A DNA stretch of 64,000 bases from the NCBI GenBank assembly GCA_035048815.1, contig JAUCBN010000011.1, positions 20,724,001 to 20,788,000 of the forward strand, read 5' to 3'. Below, one piece after another: positions 48,001-57,898 of this stretch. Made by a program: the position numbers and the translations under genes. The DNA comes from Abelmoschus esculentus. Its lineage: Eukaryota > Streptophyta > Magnoliopsida > Malvales > Malvaceae. The notes beneath the pieces are model-generated. The model was not told the origin of the DNA. It ran no database searches and saw only the letters and a list, made by a program, of their open reading frames with translations. The first letter of the stretch is position 1; the number at the start of each line of letters is the position of its first letter.

Positions 48001-48190
48001 AAAAGAGAGAAACCCTAAACAACAAATCGAATACTTGTAGAGAAAATGAAGGTACCAAGTTGCGCTTATCTTCGAAATACTCAGGCTCCGTTTGAGGCTT
48101 GGAGGTCTTGGCACGCTTAGCTTTGGGAGCTGGTTTATGGCTCACCTCTTGCTTCTGAGAGGTGGCTTTTCTCTTAGCTCCCTTCCTCAT
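38975..48190 (-). CDS. HIT4: HEAT INTOLERANT 4 (HIT4) homologue, 14 exons, complete
   Basis: Exons: 48190-48056, 47713-47675, 47571-47518, 47367-47304, 47093-47035, 46367-46243, 46050-45991, 45443-45385, 45224-45145, 44427-44389, 44176-44114, 44025-43978, 43886-43758, 39022-38975. All joins are GT-AG and keep frame, giving 1,002 nt and 333 aa. It starts MRKGAKRKA with a basic tail to residue ~34 (nuclear signal-like, PKAKRAKTSK). Then come EDLWKAAFPVGTEWDQLD, YGKKVYLFGCTEPQLVPYKG, MDWVPYIPL, YFYQPLKEDELEQST, CEFDWELDELDEF and a charged helical stretch, ending APFINRYYGKAHEIL. These match my memory of Arabidopsis HIT4 (At5g10010), a nuclear, plant-specific protein required for heat-induced chromatin decondensation and release of silencing. 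The last intron (39023-43757) holds a copia element. Confidence 0.9.
39392..39692 (+). repeat. 5' LTR of copia element
   Basis: 301 bp. CTATAAAAAGAC near 39542 is a probable TATA box. About 97-98 percent identical by eye to 43239-43543. Confidence 0.95.
39693..39701 (+). other. Primer-binding site (tRNA-Met type, shortened)
   Basis: TGGTATCAG immediately after the LTR; the next bases (TCTAAT) depart from the usual AGC. Confidence 0.8.
39731..43231 (+). pseudogene. Copia pol polyprotein, gag-less, three amber codons
   Basis: One frame of 1,167 codons, broken only by TAG at 40160-40162, 40682-40684 and 42848-42850. Order: protease WIIDSGASDHMT; GAG-pre-integrase LWHFRLGHLNFHYLAKLFP..CHICPLAKQ; integrase with D (HSDVWGP), D (KSDNESEY) and E (GVAERKNRH); reverse transcriptase with YVDD; RNase H SDSSWAGELTERRSTSGYC, SSAEAEYRAL, CDNQSAIQIARNP; ending ADVFTKALPK..KLGIYNIYSPT. 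The ATG lies 38 bases after the primer site, so capsid and zinc-knuckle sequences are absent. In reverse transcriptase motif A the text is LNIKNAFLNG, where the family has LDVKNAFL, so the first catalytic Asp is Asn. Confidence 0.92.
43239..43543 (+). repeat. 3' LTR of copia element
   Basis: 305 bp; it has a longer T run than the 5' LTR near 43487. Next to the target duplication at 43544. Confidence 0.95.
44179..44198. repeat. (GATA)n in HIT4 intron
   Basis: Four to five GATA units just upstream (minus strand) of the exon at 44176. Confidence 0.8.
45535..45720. repeat. Small repeat-like insertion in HIT4 intron
   Basis: AAAAGGCACGAAGCGCTCCGAAACGC and GCCGAGGCGAGAG stand out by GC content in an AT-rich intron and resemble the GGCG-rich short repeats common in dicot introns. 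GTGTATTAATGTCC also occurs twice, 29 bases apart (about 45602 and 45631). Confidence 0.35.
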
Positions 48191-48420
48191 CTGGTTATTA
48201 AGAAATGGCAATGGCAGTGCAGAGCAAAGCAGAGATGCGAGCGTGTATTTTTGGCGATGGCGGTGGATCCGAATTCAAAATCTTTACAAGTATAGCATTA
48301 ATATATTATATGTCCGGACAAATTTGAATATTTGGGCGCTGCTGCCAGATCCAACGCGGGGATATAAATTTTAGGTTTTCTGTTTTAGGGTGTTTTAGGG
48401 TTTTGGTAGGGTTGGGTCAC
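48191..48420 (-). promoter_or_regulatory. HIT4 promoter and leader with telo-box motifs
   Basis: Upstream of the ATG at 48190, the minus strand at about 48410-48379 reads AAAACCCTAAAACACCCTAAAAC, given here as two overlapping AAACCCTAA-like boxes. Telo-boxes in plant promoters are associated with genes for ribosomal and nucleolar proteins and are bound by Myb/TRB-type proteins. The leader (about 48191-48300) is GC-richer. No clear TATA box was found. Confidence 0.45.
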
Positions 48421-48439
48421 GTTAGTACACTGGTGCTCT

Positions 48440-49330
48440 GAAAAAAATTATCTGGCGGTTATCGTTAAGGAGGTAAAAAATTGATTTGACCTTAAAGTTT
48501 TATTAAAATTTGTTTGAGTTAAAATTTGATTTTATCCAATGATATAATATTTTGAATTTGATTTGTAGTTGATTTTTATTAACTCGAATCTGAGTTGGAC
48601 CTGTTACTATTGTAATCGAGCCCAACTTCAATCTTATCAAAAATACCCAAACTAGCCCAACTTCAATCTTATCGAAAATGACCCAAACCAAATTTGAATT
48701 TTTTATTGTGGATCGAAACCCGATTTGCACTCAATTGAAACAAACATGAACCCGAGTATAACATGATAAATAACTGATATATACTCGACTGAATCAACCC
48801 GAGATCTAATTGTACCCAACATGTTTTAAACTCAATCTGATAATTGACCTGACTTATTTTGAATATGACTTGTTTTTGACCTAAACTAATATTAACAAGA
48901 CTTCATATTTTACATGACATATAATTAAAGATATCTATAATTTGATAAATTTAAAATATTAATAAATATAATTGTGCTTAAAAAATTGAAATTTAACATA
49001 AACTTAGGGAATTAATTTAAAAATTAATACTTAAATTTAATATTATATATTTAATTTAATTAATTTATTTACTATTTTATTTAGTTAGTTTATTTAATTT
49101 TAATTATAATTTTAAATTAATATTTTATTAAAATAATAATTTTTAAATTTAAATTAATATTTAAATTATTATAATTTTAATCAAAATTAATATTTAATTA
49201 TAATATATTTAATTAAAATTATTAATATTTAATTTATTTAAATTGGACTTAGAAATTGGGATTGTACTTTAATTATTACTTTAATTGGTCTTAGAAAATT
49301 AGAAATGAGTTCAAGGAATTTGTTGAGTTG
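48440..49330. repeat. AT-rich repeat block, inverted relative of 55900-56600
   Basis: TTGACCTAAACTAATATTAACAAGACTT..TATAATTAAAGATATCTATAATTTG..TTTAAAATATTAATAAA reads as the reverse complement of 56240-56380. 49010-49300 is also repeated directly at 52350-52610 (TTAAATTTAATATTATATATTTAATTT..TTGTACTTTAATTATTA). These are parts of one old AT-rich element. No gene. Confidence 0.6.
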
Positions 49331-49344
49331 ATCACACAATGAAT

Positions 49345-49849
49345 TTGGCTAATAGAGGTGAATTGACAATTAAAATTTTGTTGAGAAGATTTAGTAGAAA
49401 TTGAAAATTTTGAGACACAAGAGTTATAGTGGTTCAAGCTTCAAAACAAGCTCTACATTAAGGATTTTCTAACTCATTCACTAATGAATTCAATCTTTTT
49501 CTAGGTTTAAGGGCTAACCTTCATAATAAGTCAATTTTCTACTAAAAATTGGCATAGACTTCACAAGAGAATACAAGAGATGAGAAATAGGTAATAAGGT
49601 TTCTCTCACAAGAATAATTTGCTCCAATTACAGAATAGCACTTCTCAAATCAATTACAAAGAAATGAATTGAAATACAAGAGTTCGGAGACAAAGATTTT
49701 CAATAGAGTGCTTGGAGTTGGATTGGATTGCTTGGATGTTTACTTGAAGTCCAAAAATTGTTAATACTGCTTGAAATGCTTCATTTTATACCTTCTTATT
49801 GATTTCTAACTGTTGGGGTTGTTAGGATTATAATTATAGACATTGGAGC
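49345..49849. mobile_element. Dispersed repeat, split by solo LTR (left part)
   Basis: GGTGAATTGACAATTAAAATT..GAGTTATAGTGGTTCAAGCTTC..AACAAGCTCTAC matches the right edge of the window (63868-64000). It continues at 51564 after the solo LTR. The family is not identified. Confidence 0.5.
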
Positions 49850-51568
49850 TGTTGAAGTATGCCCAAAGACCAATCATATGATGATTGTAAGGATACTTTT
49901 ATTTATCAATTTTATTGAATAAAGGCATTATCATTGTTGTTTTCAAACATATGTGTCGATGTATAACATAAACTAAGAAACAATAAGGTCCATATAATAA
50001 TATATGTATTATTATTAAAAGATCCTTAGTCAAGTATTATTATGGGTATGGACAATAATAATACGCTTAAGACTAACGTGTGATTAATTGATGGCAATGA
50101 GTTGTCATTGAGATAGAGATGTCAGAATTAATACATGAATATATTAGTAGAGAATAATATATTGGATTGACCCACTATGAGCATATATCTTGAATTATTA
50201 TATGGCGTCACAATATTTCTTATAATGACAACTATATGTATGATCCTTAGACTTGAGATTATTACTATCTCAGCATATGTTGTTTTATATTTTGATGCAG
50301 TTAAATGTGTCTTGTAATTAGTTACACTATAAAAACTGACATTGAACATATTACAATGTATTTAGTGAGATTTGAATGATCAAGATATGATTTATCCTTC
50401 CTACATAATAAGAAAATATATCAAAGGCCACTTGATTGAGTGAGACTAGAAATGCATGGTCATGCTTGAATACGTTGATAAGAGATATCATAAATTATTC
50501 ATTAAAAATAGTTCACTCTAGATATCAAGAAACATTAAGATAGGCTATACAAGTGTGACTATTCCAAGACTTGTGCCTATTAAAGATATAAAAGGACAAA
50601 AGGATATAATACATTAAAAGAATTAGTCACGGATATGATAAATCGAATTATGTTCTCTTGTAACTTAGATGACAATGATATATTGCTAGATTTCACTCAT
50701 TGTTTGTAATATTAGAATTGTTCTAATATTATTACTAACGTTACAATGAGCCTACAGGGTCACACTCAATGTTTGAAAAGGAGCAAAAAATATATATGTA
50801 TAAGTAGATTATATTTAATCCCAAATTTTAAACAAAGAATATAATTAAAGTAATTATATCCCTTTTTCAAATTTAAATTAAATATAGATTCTAAAATTTA
50901 AGGAAATAATAAAAGTAATTATTTCCTAAACAAATTCGGAATAAAACTCTTATACCTAGGGTTTCACGTATATATAAAGGATCTTTAGGTCTAGCAGCCT
51001 TATCAGAGAATCCTAAAATCTCAAAACCCTAAAATCATGAAAACTAGTTTTTCGAGATTTGCTCTCAATCGGGTGAATTGAGTAGAGGCTGAGACAATAT
51101 TCATGGAGGCTAAAGATTCGAATTATTGAATGATCGTGATTGTAGCAAATCCAGTTATTGTTTTTACTACTTATCAAGGAAACCAATGTAAGTCATCGCA
51201 TATCTTTCTCTCGATTTCAGATTAAACGTACATGGATCACTGAAAAGACTATGTAATTTTGTGCATATTAGAGAATCTTGAAATCTCAAAACCCTAAAAT
51301 CATGAAAAATAGTTTTTCAAGATTTGCTCTCAACCGGGTGAATTGAGTAGAGGCTGAGACGATATTCATGGAGGCTAAAGATTCGAATTATCGAACGATC
51401 GTGATTGTAGCAAATCTAGTTATTGTTTTTGCTGCTTATCAAGGAAACCAATGTAAGTCATCGCATATCTTTCTTTCGATTTCAGATTAAACGTACATGG
51501 ATCATTGAAAAGACCATGTAATTTTGTTCCGCTGCGCCATAGGGTGTGCCGGCGGTCTCAACAGGAGC
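49845..51568 (+). mobile_element. Solo copia-type LTR, TSD GGAGC
   Basis: 49850-51563 (1,714 bp) starts TGTTGAAGTATGCCCAAAGA and ends ..GCGGTCTCAACA, between GGAGC at 49845-49849 and 51564-51568. The TGTTG..TATGCCCAAAGACCAAT start is typical of long copia LTRs (Angela/Tork group). No internal region is present, so it is a recombination product. It contains a 265-bp tandem duplication. Confidence 0.85.
51000..51530. repeat. 265-bp tandem duplication inside the solo LTR
   Basis: TCTCAAAACCCTAAAATCATG at 51019 recurs at 51284; both copies carry GGTGAATTGAGTAGAGGCTG, ATTCATGGAGGCTAAAGATT and AACGTACATGGATCA in the same order, with scattered differences. It lies near the 3' end of the LTR. Confidence 0.88.
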
Positions 51569-52250
51569 TTCATCTTCTCACCATAAATGCATTTCTACAA
51601 CATCTAGTATCGAAACACGGGTATCTGTTTTGAAACATTACAAAAATAAAAAGAGACGTACATTTATTACAAGGGTTTCGAAACCATAAATCATGGTATC
51701 GAAACGTTTAGTCTTTAAACAAAGGGGTGTATTGAAACAGCTTGAAGTTATATCGATATAGAGAATAAACTATGACCCATAGTATCAAAACGCCTGTGGG
51801 GTCGTTTCGAAACCGATCAACTAACATTTAAAGCCCAACTGTCATCAACGGTCAAAACATTTAAAACTTAGAGAGCTGTTGGGGATTTTTCAAGGGTATC
51901 GAAACGATGACTAGGCGTATCGAAATGCCTTATCAATTTTAAATTATTTTTTAAAAAATAAAGCATGGTATCGATACCTCAAAAGGTTGTTTCGAAATGA
52001 TTGTTGGCAGATTCAATCATGTACCAAAACGTATATTCAAAACTGTTGTTAAAACTTCAAAATCTTGGTTATAATATTAAGGTCGTTTCGAAACCATTTA
52101 TAGGTGTATCTAAATGTCTGAAAAACTCAAGAACATTCATCGAAAAATAAAGCTGGGTATCGATACCATTTTGGATGGTATTGAAACGCCAGTAGTAAAA
52201 ACACTTAGAAAAATCTTGATTTGACTTGAAGTTTAGATTTTGACGTAAGG
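51569..52250. mobile_element. Dispersed repeat (right part) with GTATCGAAAC words
   Basis: Continuation of the repeat begun at 49345. It contains about fifteen copies of GTATCGAAAC, TTTCGAAACC or GGTATCGATACC at irregular spacing. No frame is open. Confidence 0.5.
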
Positions 52251-52619
52251 ACTTAAAATTTTATTTTAAAAAGATCCTTTTAACATATTTGTTATATCAA
52301 AATCAATTTTGGTTTTACAGAATTAAAATTGGATTTAGGGAATTGAAATTAAGCTTGGATTAATATTTAAATTTAATATTATATATTTAATTTAGTTGTT
52401 GTGTATTTAATTTTAATAATAATTTTAAATTGAAATTTAATTAAAAATTATTTTTTTAAAATTTAAATTAATATTTAATTAAATCTTTAAAATATTATAA
52501 TTATAAAATATTTAATTGAAATTATTAACATATAATTTATTTAAATTATAAATTTAAATTAGATTTAGGGAATTGAAATTGTACTTTAATTATTATTTTA
52601 ATTGGGTTTACAAGAATTA

Positions 52620-53000
52620 AAATTAAGTTTAAGGATTAGTTTAAGATTAAGGGTTGGGATCAAGGAATTGAGTTTAGGAGATTTTGAATTGAGCTTAGGG
52701 AATCAAAATTGAACTTAAGAAATTGGAATTGAGCTTGAGATTAGAGAATTAACTTAGGAATTAGAGGTTAGGATAATTATTAATTGGCTTAGAAAATTCG
52801 AATGGAATTTGGATTTAAGGAGTTGGTTTAGGGATTATGATGGAATTGGACTTAGAAAATTAAATTGAGCTTAGGAAATTATAATTGAGTTTAAAGAATT
52901 AGAATTGGGCTTGGACGGAATTAGTTTAGAGATTTGAGCTTAGGATATTAGAATTAGGCTTAGGGATTAAGGCTTGGTATTAGAGATTTGGGTTTAGGGA
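52620..53000. repeat. Degenerate array of GAATTGAGCTTAGG-like words
   Basis: GAATTGAGCTTAGGGAATC, GGAATTGAGCTTGAG, AAATTGAGCTTAGG and similar recur about every 20-35 bases. Boundaries are diffuse. Confidence 0.5.
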
Positions 53001-53099
53001 CTAGGAATGTAAAAACAGTTATTCGGATGAGTTTCAGTTCAGGTAAAATCAGATACAGGTTATTTCAGGTTTATTTGATGTTTTGACTTGATTCGGGTC

Positions 53100-53295
53100 T
53101 GGTGCGGGTCCATTTCAGGTCGAGCCTATTTTAGGTCGGGAATATTTCAGGTCGGTTCCGTTTCAGGTCGGGTCCATTTCAGGTCAGGTTCAAACGGTTT
53201 GGGTCCAAATCAGATAATTGACAGTTTTATTTCAGGTCGGGTCTATTTCAGGTTGGGTTCATTTCAGGTCGGGATCATTTCAAGTCAGTTTTGTT
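53100..53295 (+). repeat. ~16-bp array, TTTCAGGTCGGGTCCA
   Basis: TTTCAGGTCGGGTCCA and variants occur about ten times with spacing near 16 bases, interrupted at about 53185-53230. An open frame of 73 codons there is a by-product of the repeat. Confidence 0.75.
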
Positions 53296-53689
53296 TCATG
53301 TCGAATTAATTTTGGTTTTAAATTCATAATAATTAAAATTATTAAGTTTGATTTTGTAAAAATAAGTAAATAAGTTTGATTATTAAAGTTGAATTAATTG
53401 TTTAATATCTAACGTTTTTCACTAGCATGAATCTCATTAAAAATAAATATTACGCAGTAGACTTAACAAAAATATCATATAATAAATAATGATTCAAATA
53501 TTAAAAAATAAAAATTATGCTAAATTACAAAAATTAAAAATTAATAAGGAATAAATATTGGACTATAAATTCAAAGAATAAAAATTTAAATTAAAAAAGA
53601 TAAATATTAATAAAATAAAATATTATCTTATAATTTATTAATAGTTTAATACATTTTAAAAATGGAAATATGATGTATCAGTTATCATG

Positions 53690-54320
53690 TATACATTAAT
53701 ATATCATATATGTATAATGTATACATAGTACATTCATATATATTATAGTGATTAGATGTAATGACTAAGGATGTATACATAATAGACTAGACTACTAGTA
53801 GTACATTAATATATTATACATAGATAATAGTGATAGTACATTAATATATACTATACTAGTATATGTATATATAGCACATTAATATATGTATACATAATAA
53901 TAATATGTATATGTATGTATAACTAAATGTATAATGTATTATATACTAGATGTCTAAATGTATATATGTATTATGTTATGTATATATATATATATTATAT
54001 ACATCAGTATATTAAAATATGTATATGTATTACATTTCTTCAAGTTTTAAAAAGTTGTTCCTAATGCAATCCGGCAGTCGCTCATCTTTTCTCTCAAAAT
54101 AATTTTTATAGCCGCTCTTCTCTTTGATCAATCCTTTTATTGCATATATATATTAATATATCATATATGTATAATATATATATATATATATAGTACATTC
54201 ATATATTATGGTGATTAGATGTAATGACTAATGATGTATACATAGTAGACTAAACTAATAGTAGTACATTAATATATTATACACAGATAGTAGTGATAGT
54301 ACATTAATATATACTATTAT
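53690..54320. repeat. Duplicated AT-rich segment, offset 463 bp
   Basis: GTGATTAGATGTAATGACTA with its flanks (TAGTACATTCATATA.. before; GTAGTACATTAATATATTATAC.. after) occurs at 53748 and 54211. Between the copies lies more complex sequence (54040-54140). Confidence 0.8.
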
Positions 54321-54855
54321 TTTCTTTGTTTTTGTTTTTAATTTTAATAAGAATCTTTGCTTTTATAGCACGTTGTCTTTGTCCTTGTGACACGTTTTTC
54401 TTATGTCTTTATGACATGTTTTCGTTTTTGTTTTGTGATTTGATTCATCTGTCTTTGTATCATGTTTCAGCATACCCTAGTAATCGATTATTATTCACAC
54501 AAAGATTCAATTGATGCTAGTTTTTTTTCGGTGATGATCGTTTGCCCACTCGATTGATGATCGTTTGCCGATGAAATCAGTCCTGGGTAGCGATACTTTT
54601 TGCACGACAGTTTGGATCGTCTACAACTCCTTTCTTTCTTTGTTATGCGTCTCGTTTGGATAGAGACAAGGAGATTCAGGAAGCTTTTGAATTTTATTGG
54701 TATGCTTATTTTCATAGAAATTTTTATTTTTCTTTGTTTTGGGTTGTAAAAATTTTTGGATTGATTAATCCAATTATTTTGCTTCTTGATTGCGATATAA
54801 TTATAATTTTTCTATGAATTTAATAAAAATACATTGACATTTGTCAAAAAAAATA
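54320..54855 (+). mobile_element. Possible LINE 3' end
   Basis: A T-rich, moderately complex stretch (repeated TTTGTTTTTGTTTTT, CTTTGTCC..) ends ..AATAAAAATACATTGACATTTGTCAAAAAAAATA. A non-coding tail ending in poly-A is what truncated plant L1 elements leave. There is no protein evidence. Confidence 0.3.
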
Positions 54856-55900
54856 TATGTATATGTATTATATATGTATATGTATACGTGTATATATATA
54901 TATTAATAAATTAATAATTTAATATATGTTTATGTAATTATGTATATTATATATGTATATATACTTATAATATGTATGCATAATATATTATATGTATATA
55001 TGCTTATAATATATATATATACACGTATATATTATAATATATTATAGTATATGTTATAATATACTTCATAGTATATATTAATATATTATAATATATTAAT
55101 ACATCTAGTATATATTATAATATATTTCATATAAATTTATATTATATTAATTTTTAATGTATATGTATTATGTATATGTATCATAGTATACATTATAATA
55201 TATGTATATGTATTATATAAATAATATTATATATTTATAAATATGTATTATATATTTATATATTACAATATATGTATTATATTATTTATATATCATATTA
55301 CATATTATAATATATGTATTATATATTATAAAGTATATAATATATTATATAAAATAATAGATATTATATATAAATATAATGGAGTCTTGAGAGGAGGGAA
55401 ATGAGAGGAGGAAAAATCTAAAAATTGAAGAGGAAAATGAGAGGAGGGAAATTAAAAAATAAATGAAATATCATTAATAAATGGTAGTCAATTTAAAGTA
55501 AAAATAAAGTTGTAAGAACTAAATTACAAAAATTATAAATTAATAATAGTATTATACATATACATACATACTTATATATTATATATACCCTCTTTTTTAT
55601 ATAATAATCAAAATTTATTTTTAATTTCCTCTTTGGGTAACTTATATCCCTCCAAAAATCTTACACTAAAAGTAAATTAATCTCAAATTTAAAAAAATGA
55701 GTGGCTTATTTCCCTTTAAAATTTTTTTCACTCTTTTTTATATAATATTCAAATTTTATTTTTATTTTCCTCTAAAATTTTGGGTAACTTATATCCTTCC
55801 AAAAGTTTTACCACTAAAAGTAAATTATTCTCAAACTTAAAAAAAGAGTGACTTATTTCCCTCCAAAATTTGGTCTTTTCACTCTTTCTTTTTATCAATT
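54856..55900. repeat. TA-rich low-complexity DNA
   Basis: TATATGTATAT-type words dominate to about 55380. Then a duplicated pair occurs (TTTCCCTCYAAAATTT..CTTTTTTATATAATA.. at about 55600-55760 and 55735-55870). No gene. Confidence 0.6.
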
Positions 55901-56670
55901 GTCTTTTTTTATCAATTATTTTAGTTTAATTTAATTGAGTTTAGATTATTTTAATAAAAAATTATATTTGATTTTATAATTTTTTAATTATGTTTATAAT
56001 TTATAATTTATATTTTAATTTAATTTAATTAATTCTAAATTTAATAAGTTAATTTAACTTAATTAAATATTAATTTAAAATTATATTTTTAATGAAATAT
56101 TAATTTAGAGTTATAATTTTTAATCAAATATTATTTTAAAATTATAATTAAAATTAAATACATTAAAAATAAATAAAATAGTAAAAAATTAATTTAATTA
56201 AATATGTAATACTAAATTAATTCACATGTCTATTTCATTTTTTTAAGACTATTTATATTTTATTAATATTTTAAATTCACAAATTATAGATATACTTAAT
56301 TATATGTAATGTAAATATTAAATCTTGTTAATATTAGTTCAGGTCAATAACAAGTCGGGTAAAATCAGGTTTCGGGTCGATTTAGTTGGGTAATATCAGT
56401 TATCTGTCAGGTTAGACTCGAGTTCGGGTTTGTTTCAGTCGGATGCAGGTGGAGTTTCGGGTCTACAGTAACAGGTTAAAATTGGGTTCGGGTCATTATC
56501 GATCGGATACGGTTCGGTTCAGTTACTACAGTAACAAGTCCAACTCGGGTTCGGGTCAACAACAGTCGGATACAAATCAGATTCGGGTCATTACATCCTC
56601 GGGACAAACCAGGTTCTGACTCGAACATGTTTCAGATGGGTTTCAGGTCGGGTTAGTTTTTTACATCCCT
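55900..56670. repeat. AT-rich block and TCGGGT arm, inverted relative of 48440-49330
   Basis: See 48440. The GGGTCGG/TTCGGGTC-rich part at 56340-56650 includes several CAGTAACAGG and TCGGGTCA words. No gene. Confidence 0.6.
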
Positions 56671-57898
56671 ATTAGGGACTAAGGGTTGAGATTAAAGAAT
56701 TGACTTAGAGAATTTTAAATTGGGCTTAAAAAAATATGAAGAAATATATATATATATATTATATGATTAGAGAAGATTATTTAAATTATAATCAAATCGT
56801 GCTATAACATCGTAACTAATTATAATTAAATTTTTATAGGAACTCGAAAACCCGACTCAAATTAAAAAATTCAAATAAAGTTTGAGTTGTAAAATATGAC
56901 TCGTCAACTCAAATAACTCAAAATTTTCTGATTCGACTCGATCGAATACTCACCCCTAATTATTACCATCACAATTACGCTTAAGATATAATTGAAATAT
57001 ACTATAGTTGAAATTGATTATTATAAAATATAATTAAAATATTTTGAGAGTCACCGATAAGTGTTGGATGAAATGATATGATACATTGAACTTTCAATGA
57101 AAGAGACAAAGTTCGAACCTTAATTAATTAAAAAAAAATCAAAACTTAAAAATAATATTACTGGTAGAAAAAATTATAAACCTCAAACATAAATCTTACA
57201 AAAAAATCTTAGGGTTTAAATTTAATAATGAAAATAAAATTTAAATCAGAATAAAATGTAAACACAATCTACACATTATTTACGCAAGACGAGAATCAAA
57301 ACTCAAATCCAAAGTATTAATCTTCTTTTCTTTGATAAATAAATAAAAATAGTCGAATTCTTAAGTCTCATTAAAAATTCACTTTAAACTTAGGTATAGA
57401 AAAAGAGTACACTTGTAATGCGTTAATTTTCTACCCAAATCACGTTCAAGCACGTGATATGATGCTACCGAATTTCAATGACAACTATGTTGCTCAAAAA
57501 TAGTTGGTTTGTATATTAGATTAAGAAAATCTCCCGCGTTTATAGTATTTGTTCGAGATTAATCAATCAATAAACTGAATGTTATCGGCAGATTTCGAAA
57601 ATGAAATTTAAATCAAATTTTGAGCTTCAAATGAACAACTTATTTAAGAACAATGTTTTCACTTTCAGTATCATTTTATATGAATATAATCTGTAGAAAA
57701 AGAAATATAAAAAGACATTATGAACATTAAAGAACCCAATCCCAATGAATTACTATCCTAGAAGGTATTTTCCGAGACAGAATACTGAGTTAGAACTTTA
57801 CTTACTACCAAGAACAAAAGGAATGACAAACCTTTACCTTGTTGGCTATGTTTACTTGTGTATTTGGACGGTTGAATATAAAAGCTTGGATGCTTTCT
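56671..57898. other. Intergenic DNA and 3' flank of the Rab gene
   Basis: AT-rich, with nothing recognised beyond words related to the neighbouring repeats. The stretch closest to 57899 is probably 3' untranslated. Confidence 0.4.

Larger units (their letters stand above)
53003..56667. mobile_element. Possible large inverted-terminal element, AT-rich core
   Basis: The left end GGAATGTAAAAAC and the right end, reverse-complemented GGGATGTAAAAAAC, are inverted. Both are followed inward by TCGGGT/TTTCAG-rich arms (53088-53290; 56340-56650) and then very AT-rich DNA. TAGGGACTA flanks both sides but lies in repetitive sequence. No transposase is seen, and the interior holds other repeats. Confidence 0.35.

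Noticed and set aside
54326..54514. 62-codon ORF rich in Phe and Leu
   Set aside because: Product of a T-rich stretch that looks like a LINE tail; no family resemblance.
53003..56667. Autonomous DNA transposon
   Set aside because: No transposase-like frame in the interior; only short inverted ends in repetitive flanks, so it is kept as a low-confidence element only.
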